A stretch of DNA of 64,000 nucleotides, taken from assembly GCA_937870635.1 (NCBI GenBank), contig CALMZP010000044.1, positions 1 through 64,000 on the forward strand, given 5' to 3'. Below the pieces are notes generated by a model that saw nothing but the letters and a program-made list of their open reading frames with translations, had not been told where the DNA came from and searched no databases. This DNA comes from an uncultured Acidobacteriota bacterium (GTDB taxonomy: Bacteria > Acidobacteriota > Thermoanaerobaculia > Gp7-AA8). Below, piece after piece: positions 42,299-50,065 of this stretch. Position numbers and translations under genes: made by a program. The stretch's first letter is position 1. Each line of letters starts with the position of its first letter.

Positions 42299-43341
42299 GG
42301 GCGTCGGCGCGACAGGACACCCATCATAAGCTCGGCCAGAAAATCCCTGAACAGCGTGCCGGAGGCCTCGAGCGCTTTGCGGAAGCCGCTTCCCCTGCCG
42401 ATGTCCGGGTTTGGATTGACGTCGATGATGCACAGTTCACCGGTCGGCCGCTGCCGCAGATCGAACCGGCAGTAACCGCCGATTGAGAGTAGCGACGCGG
42501 CCTTTGTGCAGACACTCGACACATCACTCCGCAATGTGTCATCCATCACACCAGGGGTTCTGTTCACGGTCGCCGCGTCCTCCGCCGACCCCTCCGCCCA
42601 CTTCGCCTTCCACCCGACCACCCTCTCTTCAGGACGAAGGGACGGGGCGAAGACGATCTCCCCCGGCGGCAGGACTCTGACCCCCGCCGGACCGTAGTAA
42701 AGAGCCTGGTTCAGCTCGCGTCCTTCGATGAATTCCTCCACCAGCGCGGCCTGGCCATACGTTTTCGTCACATGCCCGGCGCGCGCCATCACCTCCTCGG
42801 GTGACGAGCAGACAGAGCCGGCGCCGATGCCGATCCCGGCGTCCTCGTGGACGGGTTTGACGATCCATTTCCGTGAGGCGTGGAGCCGCGGGCGATCTCG
42901 CCCGCCCGGTTCTTTTGTCTTCGTTTCCCCGCGGGCGGGATCGCCCGCGGCTCCATCGATTACGTATCCTTCCGGGACCGGCACCCCCCCGGTCTTCAGG
43001 AGTTGCTTCGTCAATGCCTTGTCGCCGCAGATGCCCGCCGCCGTCGGGTCGGCGCCCGTGAACGGAATCCCGAGCATCTCCAGCGCCAGGCCGAAGTGCA
43101 TCTCCCAGTGCGGCTTTCCCGCGACGCCTTCACAGAGATTGAAGACCACACCCGGCCGGTTCGCGCGCAGTTCGTCGAGCGCCGTTCGCACATCGCGCAC
43201 CGGCATGAGGCTCGCGCCGAGGATCTCCGCCACTTCGCGGGCGGTCTCGCCGACCTCCATCTCGCCGACCTTCTCGACATCATTGAGATGTCCTTTGAGA
43301 TCGACGTCGTCGTTGAACGCGACGACCGCTCTCACGTCCAT
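42295..43341 (-). CDS. ATP-grasp ligase (D-Ala-D-Ala ligase-like), second copy
   Basis: A 348-aa ATP-grasp protein distantly like Ddl. It shows NLCEGVAGKPHWE and LEMLGIPFTGADP in the N-terminal domain, KALTKQLLKTGGVPVPEGYVI, the ATP-lysine strand KWIVKPVHEDAGIGIG, and the metal end motif IDVNPNPDIGRGSGF. About 25 residues between VID and ASRKW are encoded by a family C palindrome inserted in frame. Start ATG 43339-43341 overlaps the first ligase by 10 bp; the 499-aa track ORF reads on into that gene. It is predicted to join two amino acids or a peptide by an acyl-phosphate; the substrate could be beta-lysine. Confidence 0.82.
   Translation of the reverse strand: MDVRAVVAFNDDVDLKGHLNDVEKVGEMEVGETAREVAEILGASLMPVRDVRTALDELRANRPGVVFNLCEGVAGKPHWEMHFGLALEMLGIPFTGADPTAAGICGDKALTKQLLKTGGVPVPEGYVIDGAAGDPARGETKTKEPGGRDRPRLHASRKWIVKPVHEDAGIGIGAGSVCSSPEEVMARAGHVTKTYGQAALVEEFIEGRELNQALYYGPAGVRVLPPGEIVFAPSLRPEERVVGWKAKWAEGSAEDAATVNRTPGVMDDTLRSDVSSVCTKAASLLSIGGYCRFDLRQRPTGELCIIDVNPNPDIGRGSGFRKALEASGTLFRDFLAELMMGVLSRRRP
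42881..42955. repeat. family C palindrome inside a coding sequence
   Basis: TGGAGCCGCGGGCGATCTCG, then CCCGC, at the left is mirrored by GCGGGCGGGATCGCCCGCGG, CTCCA at the right, with one mismatch in 25 bases and a 25-base loop. Total length 75 bp, exactly 25 codons, so the ligase reading frame is kept. The intergenic copy at 60495-60570 is 76 bp. Confidence 0.88.
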
Positions 43342-44276
43342 CTCTCCACGGCGCTGCCGATCACGCGGCCGATGAGATCTTCGTAGCGTATTCCGAGGAG
43401 CCGGCCGAGGATGATCAGATCGCTGTTGACCGGGTGCACGCCGGGGAGCGGGTTCACTTCGATGAAATTCGGGACGCCATTGCGATCGCGGCGCACATCC
43501 ACGCGCGAGACGTCGCGCAGCCCGAACGCGCGCCACACGTCGAGCGCCACTTTCTTCACGTCCGGGACGTCCGCGAGCTGATACTCGACCTGGTTCAGAT
43601 AGTCGCGCTTCACCTCGAGCGAATAGATGAAGTCCGCCGCCGGCTTTCGGGGAACGACCTGCATCGCACCGATCACTTCGCCGGCAATGATCCCGACCGT
43701 GTATTCGTCGCCGGGAAGGAACTCCTCGATGAGAACAGGCCCGTAAGGGGCCAGGCGGTGGACTGCCGCGGCGAGCTCCTGTTCGTTGCGGCACAACGAG
43801 GTCGCCGTGATTCCCATCGACGATCCTTCGGCGGCAGGTTTGGCGAAAAGGGGGTAGGAAAGGCGCGGGAGAGGTCGCCCGCGCTCCACCAGTTCGCGTT
43901 CCACGACGTCAAAGTTTGGGGTCGGTATGCCGTGAGCCTGTGCGACCCGCTTCGCCAGAGCTTTGTCGAGCGTCATCGCAATCGAGAGCGGCGGCGCGCC
44001 GCTGCAGGGGATGCCGAGCATCTCCAGGACGGCGGGCACCTGGGACTCGCGCCCGCGGCCGCCGCGGCCTTCGGCGATGTTGAACACTCCGTCCACGCGA
44101 ACCTCGCGCAGGCGATCGAGCATCTCCGCGCCCCACCCGAGACGGACCGTCTGGTGGCCCTTCGAAGCGATCGCCGCCTCGAGGGCGGCGATCGTCTCTT
44201 CGGAGTCAAACTCTTCGTATTCGTCGCCCGTGGCACCGGGCGGCTTCAAATTGAACGTCAGTCCGATCTGCATCAC
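43332..44276 (-). CDS. ATP-grasp ligase (D-Ala-D-Ala ligase-like), first copy
   Basis: A 314-aa Ddl-like ligase. It has VDGVFNIAEGRGGRGRESQVPAVLEMLGIPCSGAPPLS (Ddl-type N-terminal region), the ATP strand YPLFAKPAAEGSSMGI, LIEEFLPGDEYTVGII and the metal-binding end FIEVNPLPGVHPVNSDL. These support ATP-dependent amide ligation. Ddl for peptidoglycan would usually sit in a murein cluster, not after kamA. It overlaps kamA by an ATGA. A half family C repeat encodes residues VERGRPLPR just before the ATP strand, the same place as the insertion in the second ligase. Confidence 0.85.
   Translation of the reverse strand: MMQIGLTFNLKPPGATGDEYEEFDSEETIAALEAAIASKGHQTVRLGWGAEMLDRLREVRVDGVFNIAEGRGGRGRESQVPAVLEMLGIPCSGAPPLSIAMTLDKALAKRVAQAHGIPTPNFDVVERELVERGRPLPRLSYPLFAKPAAEGSSMGITATSLCRNEQELAAAVHRLAPYGPVLIEEFLPGDEYTVGIIAGEVIGAMQVVPRKPAADFIYSLEVKRDYLNQVEYQLADVPDVKKVALDVWRAFGLRDVSRVDVRRDRNGVPNFIEVNPLPGVHPVNSDLIILGRLLGIRYEDLIGRVIGSAVERWT
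43863..43888. repeat. family C half-copy inside a coding sequence
   Basis: GCGCGGGAGAGGTCGCCCGC, then GCTCCA, matches the intergenic half-copy at 15715-15739 with only a few changes. It is read in frame as part of the first ATP-grasp ligase. Confidence 0.65.
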
Positions 44277-45625
44277 TCAGTCGAGCGACGCTTCACGGTG
44301 ATCCCGCGCGGTGTATCGCGCACGGCGGTCGGCTCGAACCGATCGGCGGTGCGATTGAGAAGCCGGGCGATGCCGCGCTCGTCCGCGTTCTCCCGCTCCG
44401 CGCACCGTTCGCAGTGGTGCGCCTGGCGCGGAACGTCGTCAAAGCGGCCGATGACCCCCTCGAAGTTGCGATAGACCATCGAATCGCCGTAATGGCCGAG
44501 GACGTAGTTGGGCATCAGCGGGACTTTGCCGCCGCCGCCGGGAGCGTCCATGACGAACTGCGGGACGGCCAGGCCCGATGTGTGACCGCGGAGGAACTCG
44601 ATGATCTCGATGCCTTCGCCGATCGACGTGCGGAAGTGTTCGGCTCCCATGACCTGATCGCAGAGATAGAGGTAGTACGGGCGGACGCGAATCTTCATCA
44701 GCCCCTGCACGAGATCGCGCATCGTGTATGCGCAGTCGTTCACGCCACGCAGCAGCACGGCCTGATTGTTGACGGGGATGCCGGCGCGCAGAAGGCGGTC
44801 GCACGCCGCCGCCGCTTCGGGCGTGATCTCGTTGGGATGGTTGAAGTGCGTATTGATCCAGATCGGGTGGTACTTCTCGAGCATCGACGTCATCTCGGCA
44901 TCGATGCGCTGCGGCAGGAAGACCGGGACGCGTGACCCGAACCGAATGATCTCGACATGGGGGATCGCGCGCAGGCCGGCCAGGATCTTCTCGAGGTAAG
45001 TCAGCGAGAGCGAGAGAGGATCCCCGCCCGAGACGATGACATCCCGGATCTCGGGATGCTCGGCGACGTACTCGATCATCTTCTCGATGCGCCGCTGACC
45101 GGTCGTTCCGTCCTCGTCCACCCACTTGCGCTTGCGCGTGCAGTAGCGGCAGTAGAGCGGGCAATACGACGTGACGAGGAAGAGACAGCGGTCGGGATAG
45201 CGATGCACGATGCCCGTGACCGGGGAGTCGCCTTCTTCGTTCAACGGATCCCATACGAGCTCGCCGGGATTCGTCATCTCTTCGACCGAAGGCACCGCCT
45301 GCGCGCGGAGTGGATCGTGCGGGTCGTCGAAATCGATCAGACAGAGGTAGTAGGGGGTGATCGCCGTGCGATAGAGCTCGAAGATCTCCGTCAGCCGCGC
45401 GCTGCTGAATTCATCGACCGCGAAGAGCTGCGTGATCTGCTCGAGCGAAGTGACGCGATTCTTCTGCTGCCACTTCCAGTCGTTCCACTGCTCGTCGGTG
45501 ACGGAGGGATAGAGGCGCGCTCGGTTCGCCTTGGAGATTTGAAGATGGTCTTTCTTGAGACGGGAGGAGAGGGGTTGCTGCTTTGGTGAGGCGGGGTCGG
45601 CCTCGGATACAGGGACAGAGCTCAT
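44273..45625 (-). CDS. kamA: lysine 2,3-aminomutase
   Basis: A 450-aa radical SAM/PLP enzyme that turns L-alpha-lysine into L-beta-lysine. The [4Fe-4S] cysteines are 155, 159 and 162 (CPLYCRYC), the PLP lysine is K367 in APGGGGK, and the two aspartates that bind the substrate side-chain amine correspond to D323 (LCDQVMG) and D360 (MDAPGGGGK). All keep the exact spacing of the Clostridium subterminale enzyme, so lysine is the likely substrate rather than glutamate or EF-P. The ATG at 45625 has AAAGGA at good distance; 45634 is an alternative. It is the first gene of an eight-gene overlapping operon. Confidence 0.92.
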   Translation of the reverse strand: MSSVPVSEADPASPKQQPLSSRLKKDHLQISKANRARLYPSVTDEQWNDWKWQQKNRVTSLEQITQLFAVDEFSSARLTEIFELYRTAITPYYLCLIDFDDPHDPLRAQAVPSVEEMTNPGELVWDPLNEEGDSPVTGIVHRYPDRCLFLVTSYCPLYCRYCTRKRKWVDEDGTTGQRRIEKMIEYVAEHPEIRDVIVSGGDPLSLSLTYLEKILAGLRAIPHVEIIRFGSRVPVFLPQRIDAEMTSMLEKYHPIWINTHFNHPNEITPEAAAACDRLLRAGIPVNNQAVLLRGVNDCAYTMRDLVQGLMKIRVRPYYLYLCDQVMGAEHFRTSIGEGIEIIEFLRGHTSGLAVPQFVMDAPGGGGKVPLMPNYVLGHYGDSMVYRNFEGVIGRFDDVPRQAHHCERCAERENADERGIARLLNRTADRFEPTAVRDTPRGITVKRRSTE

Positions 45626-45728
45626 GGCACGCATCCTTTCGGACCTGGACTTGGACTGGGGATCTTCCAGAGCCTGATCAGACAGGGCCCTGGACAGTAG
45701 GCAGGGGACGTCACGGTTTGCGGTTTCA

Positions 45729-46991
45729 TCAGCTTACTTTCGCGTGCTCGAGAACTCGACTCGAATACGCGTGAAATAAGTGTACGGCATCGCGGGGAAT
45801 CCAGGCCCTGAAAATCACGCCCCGATCCGTGACCGTCTGTTCATAGATCTGCCCCACTTCGTGAAGGCGGGCGGCGATGCGCGAGTCGTCGTGGGGGACC
45901 TCGATGGTCATCATTTCGCCATCGCCGAGCTGCCGCTCGCGAATGGCGTCCACGAGCTTTTCCACGCCCGCGCCGGTCAGCGCCGAGACGACGACGGCGT
46001 TCTTTCCGTGCGGCGTCTGGAAGTGTTCGTCGAGCCGATCCGACTTGTTGAAGACTTCGATCACCTTCTCCGCTTCGATCGACAGGTCGCCCAGAACCTG
46101 CTGGCCTACTTCGCGCTGCTCGGAAGCCTGGGGGTGGCTGCCGTCGATGACGTGCAGGACGAGATCGGCGGCGACCGCCTCCTCCATCGTCGAACGGAAC
46201 GACGCGACGAGATGGTGGGGGAGCTTCCGGATGAACCCCACCGTATCGACGACGACCGTCTCCCTCGGCATCTCGAACGCCGACTTCTGCGAGCGGGCGT
46301 CGAGCGTGGCGAACAGCTTGTCCATCGCCTCGGCGCCGCCCGTCGTCAGGCGGTTGAAGAGCGTCGACTTGCCGGCGTTGGTGTAGCCGACCAGCGCCAC
46401 CGTGAACACGCTCCGGCGCGACTTGCGCTGGGTCTCCCGGTTCTGTTCGATCTTGACCAGGTCTTCCTTGAGCTTCGCGATCCGCGTGCGGACGATCCGG
46501 CGGTCGAGCTCGAGCTGCGTTTCGCCGACGCCGCGCTTGGCGCCGCCGCCCGCGCCGCCGGCCTGACGTGAAAGGTGCGACCACTGCCGGGTCAGCCGCG
46601 GGAGCATGTATTCGAGCTGGGCCAGCTCCACCTGGGTCCGCGCTTCACGGCTGCGAGCCCGGCCGGCAAAGATGTCGAGAATCAGACCGCTGCGGTCGAT
46701 GACGGGGACGCCGACGATCTTTTCGAGGTTCCTCACCTGGGCAGGGGAAAGGTCGTCGTCAAAAACGACTTTGGCCGCACCCCGCTCACCGATGAGGGCC
46801 TTGATCTCCTCGGCCTTGCCACTGCCGATGAAGGTCGCGGGGTCGGGCCGGGGGCGTTTGGCGAGGACCGCCGCCACGACGACACCTCCGTTGGTGTCGA
46901 TGAGCTGCGAGAGCTCCTGCATGTGTTCTTCGGCGACGGAGCGGGGAAGATCGGGAAGGACGAGGCCGACGGCGACGACGGGTTCGGACAT
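45729..46991 (-). CDS. hflX: GTPase HflX
   Basis: A 420-aa ribosome-associated GTPase that splits or rescues stalled ribosomes. The N-terminal HflX domain contains IGSGKAEEIKALI and VFDDDLSPAQVRNLE; the GGAGGGAKRGVGETQLELDRR linker is typical. The G domain has VGYTNAGKSTLFN (G1), DTVGFIRKLPHHL (G3) and NKSD (G4). I start at ATG 46991 (MSEP); the track start at 47009 is a TTG. It is divergent from waaA with only 52 bp between starts. Confidence 0.95.
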   Translation of the reverse strand: MSEPVVAVGLVLPDLPRSVAEEHMQELSQLIDTNGGVVVAAVLAKRPRPDPATFIGSGKAEEIKALIGERGAAKVVFDDDLSPAQVRNLEKIVGVPVIDRSGLILDIFAGRARSREARTQVELAQLEYMLPRLTRQWSHLSRQAGGAGGGAKRGVGETQLELDRRIVRTRIAKLKEDLVKIEQNRETQRKSRRSVFTVALVGYTNAGKSTLFNRLTTGGAEAMDKLFATLDARSQKSAFEMPRETVVVDTVGFIRKLPHHLVASFRSTMEEAVAADLVLHVIDGSHPQASEQREVGQQVLGDLSIEAEKVIEVFNKSDRLDEHFQTPHGKNAVVVSALTGAGVEKLVDAIRERQLGDGEMMTIEVPHDDSRIAARLHEVGQIYEQTVTDRGVIFRAWIPRDAVHLFHAYSSRVLEHAKVS

Positions 46992-47031
46992 GTTTTTTCG
47001 GGTGATCAAATCTTAGCACCGGCCCGTTCGT

Positions 47032-47037
47032 TATGAT
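47032..47037 (+). promoter_or_regulatory. -10 hexamer adjoining the waaA start
   Basis: TATGAT ends 6 bases before the waaA ATG, with no ribosome-binding site between. This is the spacing expected for a leaderless transcript. The same arrangement (TAGAAT, 6 bases, ATG) occurs at dgt. No clear -35 is visible. Confidence 0.4.
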
Positions 47038-47043
47038 CGCGCG

Positions 47044-48297
47044 ATGTTTCTTCTGTACGAGGTCATCCTTTACCTCGTCTTCATCGTCGCGCTGCCCTTC
47101 TTTCTCCTCGTCGGTTTTCTGCGCGGGAAGTACGTCGTGAACTTTCCTGCCCGCTTGGGCTTTTACCGGACGAGGCCCTCGGCGCACGACCTCTGGATTC
47201 ACGCGGTTTCGGTTGGAGAAGCCCTCGCCGCAAAACCGGTCATCGCCGCCATCGAGAAGATGAGACCGGACACATCGATGGTCATCACCACGACCACCCT
47301 CACCGGCCAGGCACAGGCCCGGCGCCTCTATCCCGAAGCCACGATCACCTACTTCCCCTTCGACTTCTCGTTCGCGGTCAACCGGTTTCTCGATCACCAC
47401 CCGGCACGAGTGTTCGTGACGATGGAGACCGAGATCTGGCCGAACGTCACCCGCCTGGCGAAGCGGCGCGGGCTCCGGATCCTGCTGGCGAACGGCCGTA
47501 TCTCCGATCGATCCTTCCCGCGCTATCGGAGCATGCGCGCGCTCATGCGGCGGGTGCTGGTCATGTACGACCGGATCCTCGTCCGCGAAGACATGGATCG
47601 CGAGCGATTCGCAGCGATGGGCGCTCCGATCGAAAGGGTGGAGACGACCGGCAATGTGAAGTTCGACTACAGGCCGGACGAGACACCGCTGGAGGCGGCG
47701 CCTCTCCTCGAGCGGCTGATCGGCTCCCGCAAAACGCTCGTCCTCGGATCGACGATGGAAGGAGAGGATGAAGCTCTCCTGCCCCACATCGAGCGGCTCG
47801 TCCGCGAGCGCGACTGCTTCGTGATCATCGCGCCGCGCAAGCCGGAGAGGTTCGAGCAGGTCGCGGCACTTCTCGCAACGACCTCGCTCCGTTTCGTCAG
47901 GCGGAGCGCTTTGAAGGAAGACTCGCCGAGCGCAGACATCCTTCTCCTCGACACATTCGGCGAACTGGCCAGGGTCTATCGATACGCGACCGCCGCGTTC
48001 GTCGGAGGAAGCATCGCGCCGTTCGGCGGACACAACCCGATCGAGCCAGCCGCAGCGGGCATCCCCGTGGCGTTCGGCCCGGTGATGACGAACTTCCGCG
48101 AGATCGCATCGACCTTCCTGGCGAACGAGGCCGCCGTGGAAGTCGCGAATGCAGCCGAAGTGGTGGCCTTCGCGGAGCGGATGTTCGATGACGACGTGGC
48201 GCGAGCGAGGCTGGGCGAGCGCGCACGCCAGACCGTCCTTCAGAATCGCGGGGCGTCGGAGGCGACGGCGCGCCGGATCGTCGAGCTGCTGTCGTGA
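47044..48297 (+). CDS. waaA: 3-deoxy-D-manno-octulosonic acid (Kdo) transferase
   Basis: A 417-aa inner-membrane GT30 enzyme that adds Kdo to lipid IVA. One N-terminal membrane anchor (YEVILYLVFIVALPFFLLVGFL) precedes IHAVSVGEALAAKPVI with the catalytic Glu. FVTMETEIWPN, TGNVKFD and the C-terminal FVGGSIAPFGGHNPIEPAA block are diagnostic. The number of Kdo units added cannot be told. It overlaps lpxK by a GTGA and heads the lipopolysaccharide operon. Confidence 0.96.
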   Translation: MFLLYEVILYLVFIVALPFFLLVGFLRGKYVVNFPARLGFYRTRPSAHDLWIHAVSVGEALAAKPVIAAIEKMRPDTSMVITTTTLTGQAQARRLYPEATITYFPFDFSFAVNRFLDHHPARVFVTMETEIWPNVTRLAKRRGLRILLANGRISDRSFPRYRSMRALMRRVLVMYDRILVREDMDRERFAAMGAPIERVETTGNVKFDYRPDETPLEAAPLLERLIGSRKTLVLGSTMEGEDEALLPHIERLVRERDCFVIIAPRKPERFEQVAALLATTSLRFVRRSALKEDSPSADILLLDTFGELARVYRYATAAFVGGSIAPFGGHNPIEPAAAGIPVAFGPVMTNFREIASTFLANEAAVEVANAAEVVAFAERMFDDDVARARLGERARQTVLQNRGASEATARRIVELLS

Positions 48298-49145
48298 GAT
48301 GGCTCCTTGCCCCTGCCCAGGCTCTCTACCTGGCGGTCAATCGCGTCCGGCGGAGCCTGTATCGAAAAGGTTTGCTGCGATCGCGCCGCCTTCCACGGCC
48401 GGTGGTCTCCATCGGCAACCTCTCGGCCGGCGGCGCCGGAAAGACTCCCGCCGTGATCGCGCTGGCGGCGGAGCTTTCCCGGCGCGGTATCAAAGTGGCG
48501 GTGCTGACCCGAGGTTACGGGCGCCGGGACGCTGCGGCTTCCGGACTGGTCGATCGTCTCGACGCAGACCGCTACGGCGACGAGCCGGTGCTCATTAAAA
48601 AGCGTGTTGATAATATTGATGTGATTGTTGGCGCTGATCGTTATAGAAATGCTAAGCATTATATGGCGCAACATTCATGCGATCTATTCATTCTCGACGA
48701 TGGTTTCCAGCACCTCCAGATCGCCCGCGACGTGGACATCGTCATCGAGGGTCCCGGTGCTGCCTTCTATCGCGAGGGCCCTTCCGCCCTTCGCGACGCC
48801 GACATCGTCGTTCCTCGCAGGATCGCGCTGACCATCCCCCCAGAGGCACGTGGCAGGAAGGCTCTTGCCTTCGCCGGTCTCGCCAACACCATCCAGTTCT
48901 TCGAGAGCATCCGTGAGGCCGGCCTCGATGTCGCCGCAACCATGACGTTTCCCGATCATCACCGATACATGCCGCGCGACCTGCAGGCGATCGACGACAC
49001 GGCGGCGGCGTCCGGAGCCGAAGTAATCGTGACGACGGAAAAGGATGCCGTAAAGCTGGAACGGCATGACATCATCGCCATCCCCGCCGACTTCGTGTTC
49101 GACCCCGCTGTGATCGAACGAGTCGCGGCGCTTGTCCGCCGATGA
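48294..49145 (+). CDS. lpxK: tetraacyldisaccharide 4'-kinase
   Basis: A 283-aa kinase that phosphorylates the lipid A precursor at the 4' position. It has the P-loop-like IGNLSAGGAGKTP, LTRGYGRR, and LFILDDGFQHLQI, the LpxK signature with the catalytic Asp region; ending block VTTEKDAVKL. The start is a GTG overlapping waaA. Bases 48591-48690 are AT-rich (36 G/C of 100) with codons such as AGA, CTA and AAT that are rare in neighbouring genes, while the reading frame and protein motifs stay intact. Confidence 0.94.
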   Translation: MRWLLAPAQALYLAVNRVRRSLYRKGLLRSRRLPRPVVSIGNLSAGGAGKTPAVIALAAELSRRGIKVAVLTRGYGRRDAAASGLVDRLDADRYGDEPVLIKKRVDNIDVIVGADRYRNAKHYMAQHSCDLFILDDGFQHLQIARDVDIVIEGPGAAFYREGPSALRDADIVVPRRIALTIPPEARGRKALAFAGLANTIQFFESIREAGLDVAATMTFPDHHRYMPRDLQAIDDTAAASGAEVIVTTEKDAVKLERHDIIAIPADFVFDPAVIERVAALVRR

Positions 49146-50065
49146 GCAGAAAAGCGCAATGGCTGCAGCGTCTCGAATACGCCGCGTACCGCGCCGTCGC
49201 GAAGCGGGCCGCGAAAGCATCTCCTGAATCAGTGCTCCGCTGGGGCAGCCGCATCGGGACGCTTTCCCGAACGATCGTGCGAAGCCGCGACCGTCGCGCG
49301 ATGAACAATCTGCGCCGGGCATTTCCCGACAGGCCCGAAGCCGAGCTTCGGCGGATTCTCAATGAATGCTGGCGGCACTTCGGGCGGGAGACGCTCAATT
49401 ACATCCGTCTGCAGCAGCTCCCCACCGAGGAGGTGCTGCGCGGGGTGACGAACGTGAATCTCGAAGTGCTGCGCGAAGCGGAGGCGCTGGGCAGAGGCGT
49501 GGTGGTGGTCAGCGCGCACTACGGCGGGTGGGAAGTCGGCGGCCTGACGATGATGTCGCTCGTACCGAGGGTCTGTACGGTTGCGCGGAAGCTGGACAAC
49601 GAGTATCTCGAGCGCGACCTCGTCGCGTCGCGCGCCCGCGCCGGGGCAGATTTCGTGGAGCGGCGCCGGGCGGCGCGCTCGCTGATGAAGGCTCTCGCGG
49701 AAAAGTCTGTGGTGGTCCTGCTTCCGGACCAGTCCGTCATTCCGCGGGAGGGCGTTCTCGTGTCCTTCGTCGGCCGTCCGGCCTGGACGACGCCCGCGCC
49801 GGCGCGCCTGGCCCTCCATCATGGCACGCCTATTGTGTTCGCTTTTTGCATACCGGACGGAACCGGGCATCGCCTCGAATTCGAGGGACCGATTCGTGTC
49901 GACCAGTTGGATGAAGCAGAGAGGGACCCGGTGGCGCTGACGCAGCGGATCAATGACGTGATCACGCGGCGCATCGTGGCCCGCCCTGAACTCTGGCTGT
50001 GGATGCACGACCGGTGGAAGGGTACGGGAGAAAGCGAACCAGTGAATGGGCAGTCGAACCGCTGA
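49142..50065 (+). CDS. LpxL/HtrB-type lipid A acyltransferase
   Basis: A 307-aa member of the lysophospholipid acyltransferase superfamily that adds secondary acyl chains to Kdo-lipid A. The HX4E-type catalytic motif is SAHYGGWEVGG (about residue 122). LLPDQSV and WTTPAPARLALHHGTPIVFAF are family blocks, as is WLWMHDRWK at the end. The predicted N-terminal membrane helix of E. coli LpxL is weak or absent here. It overlaps lpxK (ATGA) and waaF (20 bp). Acyl specificity is not predictable. Confidence 0.92.
   Translation: MSRKAQWLQRLEYAAYRAVAKRAAKASPESVLRWGSRIGTLSRTIVRSRDRRAMNNLRRAFPDRPEAELRRILNECWRHFGRETLNYIRLQQLPTEEVLRGVTNVNLEVLREAEALGRGVVVVSAHYGGWEVGGLTMMSLVPRVCTVARKLDNEYLERDLVASRARAGADFVERRRAARSLMKALAEKSVVVLLPDQSVIPREGVLVSFVGRPAWTTPAPARLALHHGTPIVFAFCIPDGTGHRLEFEGPIRVDQLDEAERDPVALTQRINDVITRRIVARPELWLWMHDRWKGTGESEPVNGQSNR

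Noticed and set aside
42881-42955. Frameshift or assembly error in the ATP-grasp gene
   Set aside because: The insert is exactly 75 bp, in frame and a well-formed palindrome of a family also found elsewhere, so a repeat insertion explains it better.
43332-44276. Housekeeping D-Ala-D-Ala ligase (ddl)
   Set aside because: The fold fits, but the position between kamA and a second ATP-grasp gene, with no murein genes nearby, argues for another substrate; I leave the symbol empty.
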